A DNA stretch of 64,000 nt from Coenobita brevimanus (GCA_032717465.1 CM064655.1:21396559-21460558), one strand, 5' to 3'. Shown: positions 20,961-34,249, counted from the stretch's first letter. A program made the numbers and translations. The notes: generated by a model not told the origin, from the letters alone.

Positions 20961-21406
20961 CTCGGAACTCTCAGCGCATTGGACATTGAAGGTTACTGAC
21001 TTAGTATTATTCTAGACTCATAAAAACTCCCGTGGTTAAGCACATTTAATGTTCATCTCTCAACTCTGAGCGCATCTAATATTTACTTAGCGCATCCAGC
21101 ACTTCTGAACTCTTAGCCACGTGGCCATTAAAGTTCTCCGCGCCTTATCATACCCTTTATCAAGTTAATGCGGTGCAAGAAGCAGGGTAGCCACTTGGAT
21201 ATGAAGCACTTATTTTCTCCATCATGACAGTTTGAGGGACGCAGATTTCTTTAGGAGGACAGAAATTGTAGAAAAAGAAGAGTGTCTCCATGAACTGAAG
21301 TTCTTTTGATTTTAAAGGTACTGAGATAGCAACTGAGTTTAAAGATAGTGAGATACCAGTACTGAAACATCGATAAGGAGGTTGGTGAAGGAGCAGCAAC
21401 GTAACA
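20961..21406 (+). other. Upstream region of the bHLH gene
   Basis: 446 bp between IR2 and the bHLH start codon. I see no clear TATA box or initiator. Four AGCGCAT(C/T)-like words occur at 20980-21100 (CAGCGCATTGG, GAGCGCATCTA, TAGCGCATCCA), spaced roughly 30-75 bp apart. The transcription start is likely here, but this is inference. Confidence 0.35.
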
Positions 21407-22174
21407 ATGATTCCGTCAAAGAGGCCACGGATGGAGTGCCTAGACGGAGGTACAACCACCTTGCTGGCTGGTGATGCAGTGGACAGTAACAACAACCGAA
21501 GTGACACCTGCGGGACGACTTGTGGTGACAGGAAGAGCGACCATTACGACAGCAAACACCACGGCAACACACACCACGAAAGCGACCACTACGACGACAA
21601 GCATCACCAAAGCCATCTTCACGACAGTAAACATCAGGACATGCATCACCAGACCAGTAAGCACCAAGGTCAGGGTCGGGTGGGCGTAGGCTGTAGGCGG
21701 CCAAGGGTATGTGCGGTCAAGTACCAGCTGAGACCCATGTCACTTAAGTCATGCTATTTGCGTGACCCTGACTGGAGCCTGCAATACGCCCTGGATCATA
21801 AACCGCGTACACTCCCGCTATCCAGGTACCGTAGAATGACCGCCAACGCCCGCGAGAGATGTTGCATGCGGCGGATCAACAGTGCCTTCGAGAGTTTGCG
21901 TGGCGTGCTGCCCTGGTGGGTGTGCTGGCGTCGGGCCGCCGTCGATTTGACTAAGATCGCCACCCTGAGACTGGCTTCAGCATACATCAGGTCCCTGCAG
22001 GACATGCTGGACGGCAACTCCCCCCAGGACACCTACATCTGGGTTCTCTCCAGCGTCTTTGGTGAGGAACACGAGCCCCAGCAACCAGAGGTCACCAACG
22101 TCGATGTTGATGGCCTCTCCAGCAAGCCGCAGCACCAGCAAGTGGCCCAGGACATGGACCTGCTCACGCTGTAG
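21407..22174 (+). CDS. dei: bHLH transcription factor, delilah-like, single exon
   Basis: A 255-residue frame with a basic helix-loop-helix domain at about residues 138-202. The domain binds E-box DNA as a dimer and acts in the nucleus. The basic region is PLSRYRRMTANARERCCMRR with the E-box contacts N-A-R-E-R intact; helix 1 is INSAFESLRGVLP; helix 2 is LTKIATLRLASAYIRSLQDM. The PLSxYRRxTANARER start and LTKI(T/A)TLRLA helix recall insect Delilah/taxi, a tendon and wing-adhesion factor; Fer/atonal-group members are alternatives. Oddities: a Cys-Cys pair where most relatives have Arg or Ser, a Trp-rich loop (PWWVCWRRAAVD), and a His/Asp/Lys-rich stretch at residues 44-88 with 14 His. The start is the first ATG, in an AACAATG context. 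Higher GC than the flanks and a clean stop support a real gene. Confidence 0.82.
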   Translation: MIPSKRPRMECLDGGTTTLLAGDAVDSNNNRSDTCGTTCGDRKSDHYDSKHHGNTHHESDHYDDKHHQSHLHDSKHQDMHHQTSKHQGQGRVGVGCRRPRVCAVKYQLRPMSLKSCYLRDPDWSLQYALDHKPRTLPLSRYRRMTANARERCCMRRINSAFESLRGVLPWWVCWRRAAVDLTKIATLRLASAYIRSLQDMLDGNSPQDTYIWVLSSVFGEEHEPQQPEVTNVDVDGLSSKPQHQQVAQDMDLLTL

Positions 22175-22588
22175 TGCGGCACTGGGGAGGTCACACCGCT
22201 AAACGACCTAGACACGTTTTCTGACAGTCCGTCAGACTTGCAAACCGACCCTGATAGCTGTTTATTAGCTGTGAACCAGACATCCCATGGCAGCAGCACC
22301 AACACCAAACACTCGTCACTTGACATCCCTTCACACAATACACACACACACACATACACAGAAGCACACTCGAGCCGTGTTTGCATATCAGATAATGGTT
22401 AGGTGTAGTGAAGCTATCATGACTAATGTAGGAGTTATATGCCACAGGCAGTACGAGAACAGTACCTGACAGTGTACATTTCTCACCCATGTTACTGGTG
22501 CGTAAGATATTTTTTTTTCGTTAACATCATCACATTCATAACCCAGTTTCCCACTAATGTAATGAAGTAGTTAAAATACCTTAATAGA

Positions 22589-22594
22589 AATAAA
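22589..22594 (+). terminator. Polyadenylation signal AATAAA downstream of the bHLH gene
   Basis: The first AATAAA on plus after the bHLH stop codon, 415 bp downstream, in GAAATAAAG. It would give a 3' UTR of about 430 bp that includes a short (AC)n at 22339-22360. The use of this site is inferred. Confidence 0.5.
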
Positions 22595-22599
22595 GAAAT

Positions 22600-23885
22600 C
22601 ATGTGTACAGCCTCGTTTACAAGTTGGGATATACATCTGTTCGTATTATCAACTGTAGTGTCCACTGCTGGTGAGATATGTCATGATTTCACTTACTGCC
22701 TAGTTCACTGCTCATCACTGTAGGCTACCAAGCAGTAATCGAAACAGTGCCACATTAGACAAAAAGAGTAAATGTGTTTATTATGAACACAACTCACTTC
22801 TCTGTGTTATGGTGCTTACTTTTCTGTTCTAAGAGTCGTGTGTTATGGATCTGAAATGAAATTTATGGTCATATTCATAAAACTGAGATATAAGGTAGAT
22901 TTATGTAAACCCCCATTTCTGGCGGTTATTATGCAACAATTGTGGATAGTTGATGTGGGTAGTCTGCATGCCAAGTTAAGGAGCGCATTTATCAGGGAGG
23001 TAGTGAAGTCAGACAGCTTACTCTCATGACAGACTTCACAAGTGACTCACAGAAGCTGGAAGCTTGCTTCCATTATACTATATAGTTTATTAAAAAAGAT
23101 AATATTAAATCTTTTATTCCGCCAACTACAACACAGATGTGTTTAGATTAGGAAGGACTTGTCTCTTTAAGGAAGATAAAAATGATGTAATCACTTCATT
23201 ACGAGACATCTTTGTTAATCTGAGCAAATTTGTGTTTGGCGTTAACAAGAATAAAACTCAATAAGACATAAAGGAGGACCAAACATGAGGTTAATTAATG
23301 TGGCTTGATAGCTTCAGTGAACGTACAGTTGCGGTCAATAATCTCTTTATACGCCTTAAATTCCGAAATAAGAGATTTTACAGTCCATCCATCCCTTCTG
23401 AGTGTTCTGTTAAATATTTGTAGATCTCATTTGGCTTTGACACAGTTTTGAGACTATAAACGAATTATTGACTCTAGCTGAACATGTTTAGGCTATTGCT
23501 CCTGCTGGCTTTGGTAATACTTGTTTCTTTTTGTAAATGTTTATGTAGAGTGTGGATTATCTTTCATGGCAGCCTAGCTTATGAATCAGAAGTCTATTGC
23601 TCTGTATCAAATATATTTTCACAGTAAATAGTGTAAAAATAATCCTAATAAATTCAGTGGTTTCATAGGTTACAGTGACGTCAGTATTCCCGTTGGCTAA
23701 GGGGGCTCCCTGGCACCTCTTACATTTATTTCTTTGTTTTACGTCAACATTTCCTTATTTAGACAACAAGCATTGATATAAAAACTGATAAATATACACA
23801 AATAAATCGTGAAGGACATGATGTTATGAAACCTCTCACCTTGACGAGATTGGTCCCACGTGCAACTATTTTCCGTTGGTATGAA
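22600..23885. other. No gene seen; GGAGGCTCCC motif copy
   Basis: AT-rich and unassigned. At 23683-23725 is GGCTAAGGGGGCTCCCTGGC then ACCTCTTAC, one of four dispersed copies of this motif. No long frame of note. Confidence 0.45.
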
Positions 23886-24690
23886 TGATGATACAGTACT
23901 GTTGAGTGAAGATGAATGGGAGTTGCAAGGTTTGGTGAATGAATTTGGGACAGTGTGTAGGAGGAGGAATATGAAAGTTAATATAAACAAAAGTAAAGTT
24001 ATGGTGTTTGAGAGGAATGAAGTCACAGAGTGTGCAGTGAGGTTGGATGGTGAGGATATGGAGAATGTGAGTGCATTCAAGTACTTGGGTAGCGTAATGA
24101 GTAAGGATGGAACTTTGAGGGATGAAGTGCGTGAAAGGGTACAGCAGGGAAGGAAGGTCGTTGGTACACTGAAAGCAGTGATAAAAAATAGGGAGGTGAG
24201 TATGGAAGTTAAGAAGTCACTGCATGATAGTATTGTGATCCCTACCCTGACGTATAGAAACGAGGCATGGACCTTGCAAGAGGGGAACAAGTCAAGAGTG
24301 AGAGCAGTGGAAATGAGTTACTTGAAAGGAGCATGTGGAGTGACGTGGAGGGACAGGTTGACGAATGAAGAAGTGAAGGAACGCTGTGGGGTGGATGTGG
24401 ATGTGGTTGAGAAGATTAGGAGAAATACACTGAGGTGGTTTGGACATGTGGAGAGAATGGAGAATGAAAGACTGACTAAGAGGGTGTATGTAGGTGAGGT
24501 GGAGGGAGGGAGAGGGAGGGGTAGACCGAGGATGAGGTGGAGGGATGGAGTTGAGAGGTATATGAGGGAGGGGGGGGTGAGCTGGGGGGAGGGTAGTCAA
24601 ATGGTGGGTGACAGAGCGACTTGGATGCGTTTTGTCTGCGGCCACCCTTTGCGGGATTAGGGCGTCGGGCTATAGATAGATAGATAGATG
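23886..24690 (+). pseudogene. RTE-type non-LTR retrotransposon, 5'-truncated
   Basis: The copy starts inside the reverse transcriptase catalytic motif (the DDTVLL of FADDTVLL) and keeps the C-terminal 255 residues: NEFGTVCRRRNMKVN, FKYLGSVMSKDG, a RWFGHVERM block and the RPRMRWRDGVERYMREG end. It closely matches the minus-strand RTE at 40640-41577. The reading frame is open to the stop at 24658-24660 but has lost the endonuclease and fingers/palm. The 3' end is GGCCACCCTTTGCGGGATTA, GGGCGTCGGGC, then (ATAG)n at 24672-24688. This is a typical dead-on-arrival insertion. Confidence 0.9.
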
Positions 24691-24806
24691 TCTTTATATG
24701 TACTTGAGGTGTAATTAGAATGTATTTGTGATGTGAAGAATGGTTCAATGAAAGAAAATCGTTATCCCAGTCATTTATTTTGACTGAGGGTTTGCGTTGG
24801 CCTTAA

Positions 24807-24906
<100 letters not shown>

Positions 24907-24909
24907 AAT

Positions 24910-25980
24910 AGCATTAAAATCTTTTTAACATGGCCCTGATTATCGTCCTTTTGCCGTTTAGTTCACATAGCTCTGTGGTAGAATAAGACAATATTAAGAC
25001 TCAAGATCCTTTTCTTAAAGCAGTTCTTCGTGATAAGCATTATATCTTAGTGTTAATCTTTTTTCACATCTCAGCCTTCAAGATGGACGACGGATGGCAA
25101 TTTTAGGCCAGGTTAGAGCAAGAGGAATATATTTAACTACGTCAATAGTAATTCTAGACATAATCTTTAACCTGCCAAATAGTTAACATTTCCAGATGTG
25201 CCTTAGGGGTTGTAGTTCCAGGGTTATATAGAGATGGTGGTTGTGGTTGTGATTGTTCAACCATCTCACTATAAGAGGATTTCCATAGCTCTTGACTGAT
25301 TAGGGTTTCTCTCTGCAAAACAAATAGTTGTAAGGAAGGGACTGAGTAGCGATTAAGAAATTGTTTGTGTCGAGGTGATTAATTAGGATTGTGAATTGCC
25401 AGAGGCTCTGCTTAGAGTCAAAATGGGATTTGTGTAATGGTAAATTTGTGTGAGGGTAGGAGTTCTGTTAATATGATTTTGTGTAGTAGTGCTTATGTAG
25501 CGGTAAAGGTGTATTTGATGACTGAAGTTTGGTAGGTTTGTATGTGTGTGTGTGTGGGGGGGGGGTAGGCTACTTTATGGTAGGGTTTCTTATGAGGCAG
25601 TAGTTGTATTGAGTTGAATTGTATAGTTATGACTACGTAAGATCAAGATTAATATAACTTCAGTGGTAGTACAGATAATTACGAAGTTATGCATTAATGG
25701 AAGCTGTCAAAGGCTGCATGAGGATTTTACAGTGCTATTTCTTCCATAAGGGCAGCGGTTATGTAGAGGCGGCTATTTGTTTGTGCTTTTGTAAAGGTGA
25801 AAGTGTGTCAGAGGGTCAGGATTGTGAGAGGGATATACTAGGGCTTGTGTGGTTGTTTATGCAGAGATCGTGATGAGTGAAATGGAGGTGATTTGGTACA
25901 GGTGATGATCTACATAATGAAAGCGATTGCGTACAAGTGATGATGGATGTTTTTTACCAGAGGTGAGGCTGTATGGAGGT
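24910..25980. other. No gene seen
   Basis: T/G-rich on plus with short GTGT patches and a G run at 25556-25565. No repeat pair or protein motif recognised. Confidence 0.5.
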
Positions 25981-25983
25981 GAC

Positions 25984-25984
<1 letters not shown>

Positions 25985-26032
<48 letters not shown>
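25985..26032. repeat. (GT)n microsatellite
   Basis: About 24 GT units. Confidence 0.97.
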
Positions 26033-26033
<1 letters not shown>

Positions 26034-26537
26034 TGGGGATTTAATAGAGGCTGTGATTAGTGAAACAGTGGTTGTTGTTGTTGCTCAAACCCGTTCTGTT
26101 AGGGAGAGCAGACTCATCGATCACAGGTAAATAACGGGTTCTTTCGGTCCGTCCTTCAGCCACAGTACAATATATAACACAGTGTAGGGAACCGGCGACC
26201 CCTTGTAGTAGACAGCGCCTCACCAGGTTGGGACCAGGTGTCTTTCCCGCAGCTTTGTGCAGGGAAATATGAGGAAATTTGGCTCCCGAGTGGACAGTAG
26301 GTACTTAGGTCCACCCAGGATATACAATACCACCACGTGTAGGCTCCTCGTAAGCGTATAGTAATAGGGGTGACTGCCATGCGTGGTTAAGGGTTGTTAT
26401 GCCAGGGGTTGTGTGGTGATGATGTGGTATGTGTGATGTGTAATGGTGGTGAAAGGTTGTGACTGGGGAAATGGGAGTTATTTCGTTATGTAGTGATGCA
26501 CAACAGTCATTGCATAGAAGTTATGGGTCGTATCGTG

Positions 26538-27950
<1,413 letters not shown>

Positions 27951-27951
27951 T

Positions 27952-29160
27952 GTGAATATCTTGCACACACCTTCAACCTCCTCCATCTGTTCAAATCATA
28001 TTTTCCCAGTCTCTTGTCCACTTCGCTGTCATAGTTTGCCTTTTTTTTTTTTTTTTTTTTTTTTTTAATCCTCCTGCAACCTCTCTACCCTCCTTGCATG
28101 GACTACTTCCTCCTGCCCTACTCTCCATCTATTATTCCATCCATCGCATTTGTACCTTGACATTCACCACCACCATGTGGTGGTCGGAAAGTCCACTCCC
28201 CCAGCCTCTTTATGCTCTTGCATCCAGTACATACCTTCTCATTCTCTCATCCATACACATAATCACTGACATCCGTTTACTCAGTTCACCACCCACCCTG
28301 CTCATCGCTCGCCATGTATTCCTGAGGATCATTTTGTACTAAAGAGGGTATTGGCTATCACCAACTCCTTTCCCTCACAAATGTCCACTAGAACACTACC
28401 ATTCTCATACACTTATGCAGGCTCATCCCACTCACCAACTACTCCGTCCACCTTCACATTCCCTACTTTTCCGTTCATATCTCCAATTAAAAACACGCTC
28501 TCACGCATCTCAAACTTTTTCATGCACTTCTCCACGTTTGCCAAGAACTCTTCTTTCACTCTACTTGCACGATCTTCCGTTGGTACATATACTCACACAA
28601 TCGCCCAGGCTTGTATTCTAACTTTCATTCTTACCCACACAATCCTTGAACCAACTGATCCATACTCTCATATATTCTTTATTCTCCTTTCATCTCTTGC
28701 ACACGACAATACATACACCCTCCTTTCCCCTCTCATTCTCACCTACTCCTGCACATCCCACTCTCTCACACTCACCTTTCCATTTAGTCTCAGTCAATCC
28801 ACAAATGTCCATTTTTCATCCACAAGCACTTGGACAGTCTCTCTCTTTCACCTCATCATTCGCACCCCTCACATTCCTCGTTGAAATACGCACCATGTCC
28901 TTTGTCATCCTTGGTCGTCACCTTTTGGTCAGTCCTGGTCCTAGGCATTTTGTTTGTATTTTTAGTTAGTTGTTTTCTGGGGAGGGGCACTAATCCTTCG
29001 CCAACTTTGACACACGGGGAACACGTAGTGTTTGGTTATAAGGTTACAACCCAGCGTATTAAACGATTTCCTGGCTTACAGGTAATCATTTGGTGTGTCA
29101 CAATGTAGAGTCACCCTGGTGTAGAGTATCACTACTCTGAGCGAGTGGATGATCGGCGCC
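27952..29160 (-). pseudogene. RTE copy keeping 5' leader and endonuclease, lacking the 3' part
   Basis: Minus strand. The 5' end is at 29160 (GGCGCCGATCATCCACTC), followed by a 170-bp leader with the hairpin block, then the endonuclease. I can read the catalytic-Glu motif as ETKWKGECERVG near 28760-28800, and the leader-to-EN junction near 28930. It matches 42680-43690 throughout, including a block around CCACCA(T)GTGGTGGTC at 28170-28190. The frame is broken many times. A poly-T of about 25 bases (28042-28066) has expanded where the other copy has TTTTTCTCATCC. The homology stops at 27952, well before the reverse transcriptase. Confidence 0.85.
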
Positions 29161-29169
29161 CTCACCGAC

Positions 29170-29230
29170 CACTCATTATTATTACCGGTATTATTATTAT
29201 TATTATTATCATTATTATTATTATTACACT
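29170..29230. repeat. (ATT)n microsatellite
   Basis: About 16 ATT units with one ATC interruption, directly at the 5' border of the RTE fragment. Confidence 0.92.
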
Positions 29231-29770
29231 TCCGGGTATTGTTTTCACTCGGTTTCTCTGTTTGTCTGTCTGTCTGATCGTCTGCTGTAAACAACTTTAC
29301 GCGAAAACTACTGGTGCGATTTTTACTAAAATTACAGGGCTTATGGGGTATGACCCTCTGATTACTTGAATAAATTCTGGGCCAAACTGGGCCAAGGCCC
29401 AGGCTGTAGGCCCAAAAACTTAAATAAAAAGAAAGTAAAAAGAAAATCGTTTTTTTCACCATAACTCCTTTCAAATTCGTCATATCAACATGAAGCCAAA
29501 ACCTAAATGTGCATCTTTTAAATCTGCATTATCATAACATGCCTCATTACATCAGGGGATTCACTCCCCGGTTAGCGATTGGAAGGTCAAAGTCAGGTGG
29601 GTCGGGCTTAAAATTTCAGATGGGCATGAAACGTCAATTTCCACCCGATTTACTCCGAATTTGATATGTGACATCTTTGAGTAGATATCCTGTTGCATTT
29701 ATACGTCAGCACTAAAATGACTGCCGGGGACGGGTTTGATGTGCCTTGGCACCGCTTTTTCTTCTTATAA
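29231..29770 (+). repeat. Unclassified repeat with GTCTGTCTGTCTG head
   Basis: The head GTCTGTCTGTCTGATCG is followed by ACGCGAAAACTACTGGTGCG and ATTTTTACTAAAATTACAGG. Such a head followed by an ACTACTGG..CGATTTTTA block is common in invertebrate dispersed repeats. It contains nested GGCC words (GGGCCAAACTGGGCCAAGGC). There is no protein domain. The borders are uncertain. Confidence 0.4.
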
Positions 29771-29949
29771 TGATGATGAATATTATTATAATTATAGCTG
29801 CCTCCACTACTCCTTACCTTACATCATAGGGCGTAAGTTATACGGGAATAGTAGAAGATGTGGGGATAATGAGGTAACTTTTATTTTTTATGTATATGAG
29901 GTTGGTCTTAATAAATTGTCATTTTTTTAACTGTGCGTCTTAATTATCC

Positions 29950-29954
<5 letters not shown>

Positions 29955-30020
<66 letters not shown>

Positions 30021-30101
30021 TTTGATCTCACTCTGTAGTTTGCCAGCACAGGAGTGAGTTATCGCGGCTATCATTCTCCCTGCCATTGTCGTTTGTATGT
30101 G

Positions 30102-30189
<88 letters not shown>
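29955..30189. repeat. Two (GT)n arrays
   Basis: (GT)n at 29955-30017 and 30104-30189, separated by a unique 86-bp spacer. Confidence 0.96.
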
Positions 30190-30192
<3 letters not shown>

Positions 30193-30289
30193 GAACCAAA
30201 TCTTAATTATGTCATTCTTTCGTTTCTCAAAGGATGGGAGAATTTCTGCAGATTTGTTATTCGCCTCTCTTGGTCTGAGAGAGAGAGGG

Positions 30290-31010
30290 GGGGGGGGATC
30301 GGTATATCACCATAAGTCTTCAGAAACAGTAATTCACCTCCATCATTACAAAAGGAATTTGCCTCAGTGACTAACCAGCCAATGCATTTCCACATAGCAA
30401 CGGGCCAAACCGTCCATCCATCCATTCATCCATCCATCCAGGCGGCAGGTGGGTGGAGATGAGGATTGTGTGTGTGTGTGATTGGCAGGGGACTGGATGA
30501 GAGGCTGTCAGGTGGGTGATTGAGGGTGACTGGAGCGAGGAGGAGGAGAGAGGGAGGGATTAGATTATGGAAATTACTGAGTGGGAAATTGGAGGATGAG
30601 AGGCGAGGATTGGACTGGTGATTAGGAGCGTGACTGGATGCAAATAGAGGAAAGGGAGTGATTGGTAAAGAATGTAAACTGGCAGAAAAGGCAGGAGAGT
30701 ATTGAGACTTATGATTTGCTGCAACTTCATCATTAAACCCCGTGGAAATATTGAACTATTATACATCAGCTAGGGTCACAGGAATTTTATTGCCAGTTTT
30801 TCAACGTAGGTTCCGAACCACTCTTCCTGATCTGGGTTCTGTCTTATCCTGGGGAGGTCATTTAAGTCTCAGTCCTAGGCAGGTTTACCTTTGACATCGT
30901 CTGGTAAAATAGCTAAGTCGTCCGCTGTTGCTTAAAGGTTTATAAGGTGAGTTGTGTCTTTTCATCTGTGCACTCTTGTTTGCAAGCTGGGGAGGCTTCA
31001 TCGATGACTA
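30290..31010. other. No gene seen; (CATC)n and foldback right arms
   Basis: (CATC)n at 30412-30440. The following 200 bp is G-rich. At 30862-30935 two degenerate right arms of the foldback family appear: AAGTCTCAGTCCTAGGCAGG with GACATCGTCTGGT, then AAGTCGTCCGCTGTTGC. Confidence 0.5.
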
Positions 31011-31011
31011 A

Positions 31012-31118
<107 letters not shown>

Positions 31119-31287
31119 GTACAGCACATCTGCACACCTACAGTAGACACTCTTCGGGCCCTACACCCCTAAACCCGTCCACACCCACACCTGTAAGTCC
31201 GACGATGCACTGTCATAACATGGTATTCCTCTCCCCTACTTGTCAACTATCCCCCCCTCCCCTAACAACTGGCCCGTACATGGCACT

Positions 31288-31425
31288 ACAATACATACAT
31301 ACACTCATACATACATACACATACATAAATACATACATATCTACATGCATAATGCAATACATACATACATATCAGACACCTACATGCATAATGCAATACA
31401 TACATACATATCAGACATATAATCC
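31288..31425. repeat. (CATA)n with a duplicated 48-bp unit
   Basis: CATA-rich array in which TACATGCATAATGCAATACA then TACATACATATCAGACA occurs twice (near 31341 and 31381). Confidence 0.85.
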
Positions 31426-31556
31426 CAGAATTTATCCTGCACCAGTCACCTGACTACCTTTGGATATCACAGCTTCTTACTGTTTCCTTAAGACACTCGA
31501 TCTCGATCTCCCTCTCTTAAAGCAGGCATTCAGGTTTCGGGATCTCTTTTTTGTAT

Positions 31557-31557
<1 letters not shown>

Positions 31558-31598
<41 letters not shown>
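31558..31598. repeat. (GA)n microsatellite
   Basis: About 20 GA units. (TCTG)n follows at 31799-31822. Confidence 0.95.
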
Positions 31599-31601
<3 letters not shown>

Positions 31602-31929
31602 AGTACAATAGCCGCACATTCCTTTCTCATAGCACTTCTTCGTGAGTAGCACCATATTCCTATGTCCAGTCTCTGCAACACAGCGGCCAGGATGGAGAGA
31701 TGCTTATTTTATGCCCAGCTAATGTGAACAGGGTAGAATTTTCATTTTTCAGATCCAGGTGTTTCCAGTAAGATGAAATACGAGTACGGTATGTCTTCTG
31801 TCTATTTGTCTGTCTGTCTGTCTCTCCCCGCGCCTCCCCCTTCACGGCCTCTCAAACCGTCCCATAAACTCTTCCTTTTACTGAATGAAAAATAAATTCG
31901 ACAGCGGATGCCCAAGATAAACTGATGAG

Positions 31930-32116
31930 ATGATGATGACAGTAGTAGTTGTAGTAGTAGCAGCAGTAGTGGTGGTGGTGGGGGTGATAATGATGGTAGT
32001 AGTAGTAGTAGTAGTAGTAATGGTAGTAATAGTAAAAGAAGTAGTAGTAGTAGTGGTAGTAGCAGTATTAGTAGTAGTAGTAGTAGTAAAAGTACATATA
32101 TTAGTAGTAGTTGTAA

Positions 32117-32151
<35 letters not shown>

Positions 32152-32235
32152 AAAGTACAAATATTAGTAGTAGTTGTAAAAGTAGTAGTAGTAGTAGTAG
32201 TAATAATAATAATAATAATAATAATAATGATTAGA
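31930..32235. repeat. (AGT)n array with nested 63-bp duplication, ending in (AAT)n
   Basis: About 300 bp of TAG/AGT triplets with TGG, CAG and AAA variants. The segment AAAAGTACA(T/A)ATATTAGTAG then TAGTTGTAAAAGTAG occurs twice (near 32088 and 32151). It ends in (AAT)n at 32201-32228. Open frames result from the triplet period. Confidence 0.92.
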
Positions 32236-32299
32236 GAGAGAGTTACCCACTTCACCACGAGGGTGTTTTACGGATCAGAATAAAATATATGTTAGCAAC

Positions 32300-33030
32300 A
32301 CGAATAATCCACCCGATCCACCTCAACCCTCTCCACTCAACACCCATATTCCACCTCACTCCACCTCCTCTTCACACCCAGCCCTGTACACCCCACACCC
32401 AATCTCCTAATACCCACCTAATATTCACCCCCATAATCCACCTCAATCCACCCCACACTACCCTACCCCATGCCCACACCAACCCATTCCACCCCATTTT
32501 AATCCACACCACACATCCACAATCTACGCAACTTTTTCTCACAATACATACACTACTATACTGTACCTCCACAGTTCACTCCACCCCATACCATGGGGTG
32601 CACCTCACTAGCTCATAAACTATCCAACTCCCCCACTCTACCCCTTCTCCCTCACCCCAGCCTATCCTACTTTACCTAACAACACAGCTACCTCCTCCCA
32701 TCCCACACACCCACACCATACCCTACACCCAGACCAAATCATCCCACATCCTCCACCCACCACAAACCCAGCCTCACCCACCCCACACATAGCCCCTCCC
32801 ATACCACCCAACCCCACCCGCACATCACACTCAATCCACTACACACCCAACCCCACCCATATCACATCCAAACCAACCCACACCACACTCAAACCCCATC
32901 CCCACCACACCCAACCCAACTCACACCACACACCCACAACCCTTCCCACTTACAGCCCCACCCACCCAACACCCAACCCCTCCCATCCCACACCTTTCCT
33001 TCTCATAAACCATCCCACCCTTGCCCTATC
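32300..33030. repeat. C-rich low-complexity domain
   Basis: Plus strand almost lacks G. Built of CCACCC, CACACC and AATCCACC words with irregular period. No gene. Confidence 0.8.
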
Positions 33031-33122
33031 CCTCCTCCCTGATCCCAACCTTTTGACTTGATGGGAAAAAAAAAAAAAAACTCCTTTTAGCCCGTAAATC
33101 AGGCGTTTGGGTTTAATCGTTT

Positions 33123-33227
33123 ATGAGGCAGGATCCCCCCCCCCACACACATAATCTCTCTCTCTCTCTCTCTCTCTCTCCCGCTCGCTCTCCCTCCCCC
33201 CCTCTCTCTCTCTCTCCCGCTCGCTTT

Positions 33228-33301
<74 letters not shown>
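33123..33301. repeat. (CT)n array with CCCGCTCGCT blocks
   Basis: (CT)n 33153-33180, a CCCGCTCGCTCTCCC block, (CT)n, a second CCCGCTCGCTTTCCC block, then about 32 CT units to 33301. Confidence 0.93.
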
Positions 33302-33303
<2 letters not shown>

Positions 33304-33503
33304 GGAGAAACGCAGTAGTAAATATGTTAATGAATTCCGTATCTAATCCTTACAAGTCAAAAAGTCTCTTGTTAGGTTAATCTAGTCGTCCAGAATTACC
33401 ACGATTAAATAATACTATACCTCACCTGTCACCTGGTTCAGTTAATCCCGTAGTGACTACCTCGCTCACTTCTGTCCTCGATAGATATAAACCCAATCAA
33501 ATT

Positions 33504-33542
<39 letters not shown>

Positions 33543-34105
33543 GGGGGTCACTAAACTATACTTCATCGTGGCTATTTACCTACACTAAGACTCATAAGCT
33601 CCCAGCTCATTAACAAACCCAAACAGGCTATACTGTATACCGTTACAACCCCATATTTTACCTTCTTCCTCCAAGCCAACTTTCTCAAGACGGTCTTAAG
33701 ACGGTCGGGCTGTTGAGGGGGAACCAGGGGCGATGATAAGGACGCGAGGTTAACGAGCACTGATAACAGTTTTAATTGAGTCAGGGGTTAACGAGGCCAC
33801 GGGGAAGGTGTTGAGAGGGGGAAGGGGAGGAGGAAAAGGGGAGGATGAAGGGGGAAGGGGAGGAGGAAAAGGGGAGGATGAAGGGGGAGGGGGAGGTAGA
33901 AGGGGAAGAAAGTAGAGCAAATATTCAAAAATATAATATTGGAAAGATAAGCCGGAAAGAATAATAACCCTCTGAAATTAATGAATGGGTTATTACTTGT
34001 GTTTTTTGTTTTATTTTTTATTATTTCTATTTTATTCTTACCCACCTAATCCCTTCATGATTGGGACTGATTTAGCATTCCATCAAAGCTAATAAAAAAT
34101 AAAAA
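33302..34105. other. No gene seen; (GA)n and 33-bp purine duplication
   Basis: (GA)n at 33507-33535. At about 33818-33885 a purine unit (GGGGAAGGGGAGGAGGAAAA then GGGGAGGATGAAG) occurs twice in tandem. Nothing else recognised. Confidence 0.55.
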
Positions 34106-34107
34106 AA

Positions 34108-34186
34108 CACTACTACTACTACTGCTACTGCTACTGCTACTACTACTACTACTACTACTATTACTACTACAACTACTACTACTACC

Positions 34187-34232
<46 letters not shown>

Positions 34233-34245
34233 GTAATAATAACTA
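34108..34245. repeat. (ACT)n then (AAT)n array
   Basis: CTACTACTG triplets to 34185, then AAT triplets to 34232. The arrangement mirrors that at 31930-32235. Confidence 0.93.
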
Positions 34246-34249
34246 GAAG

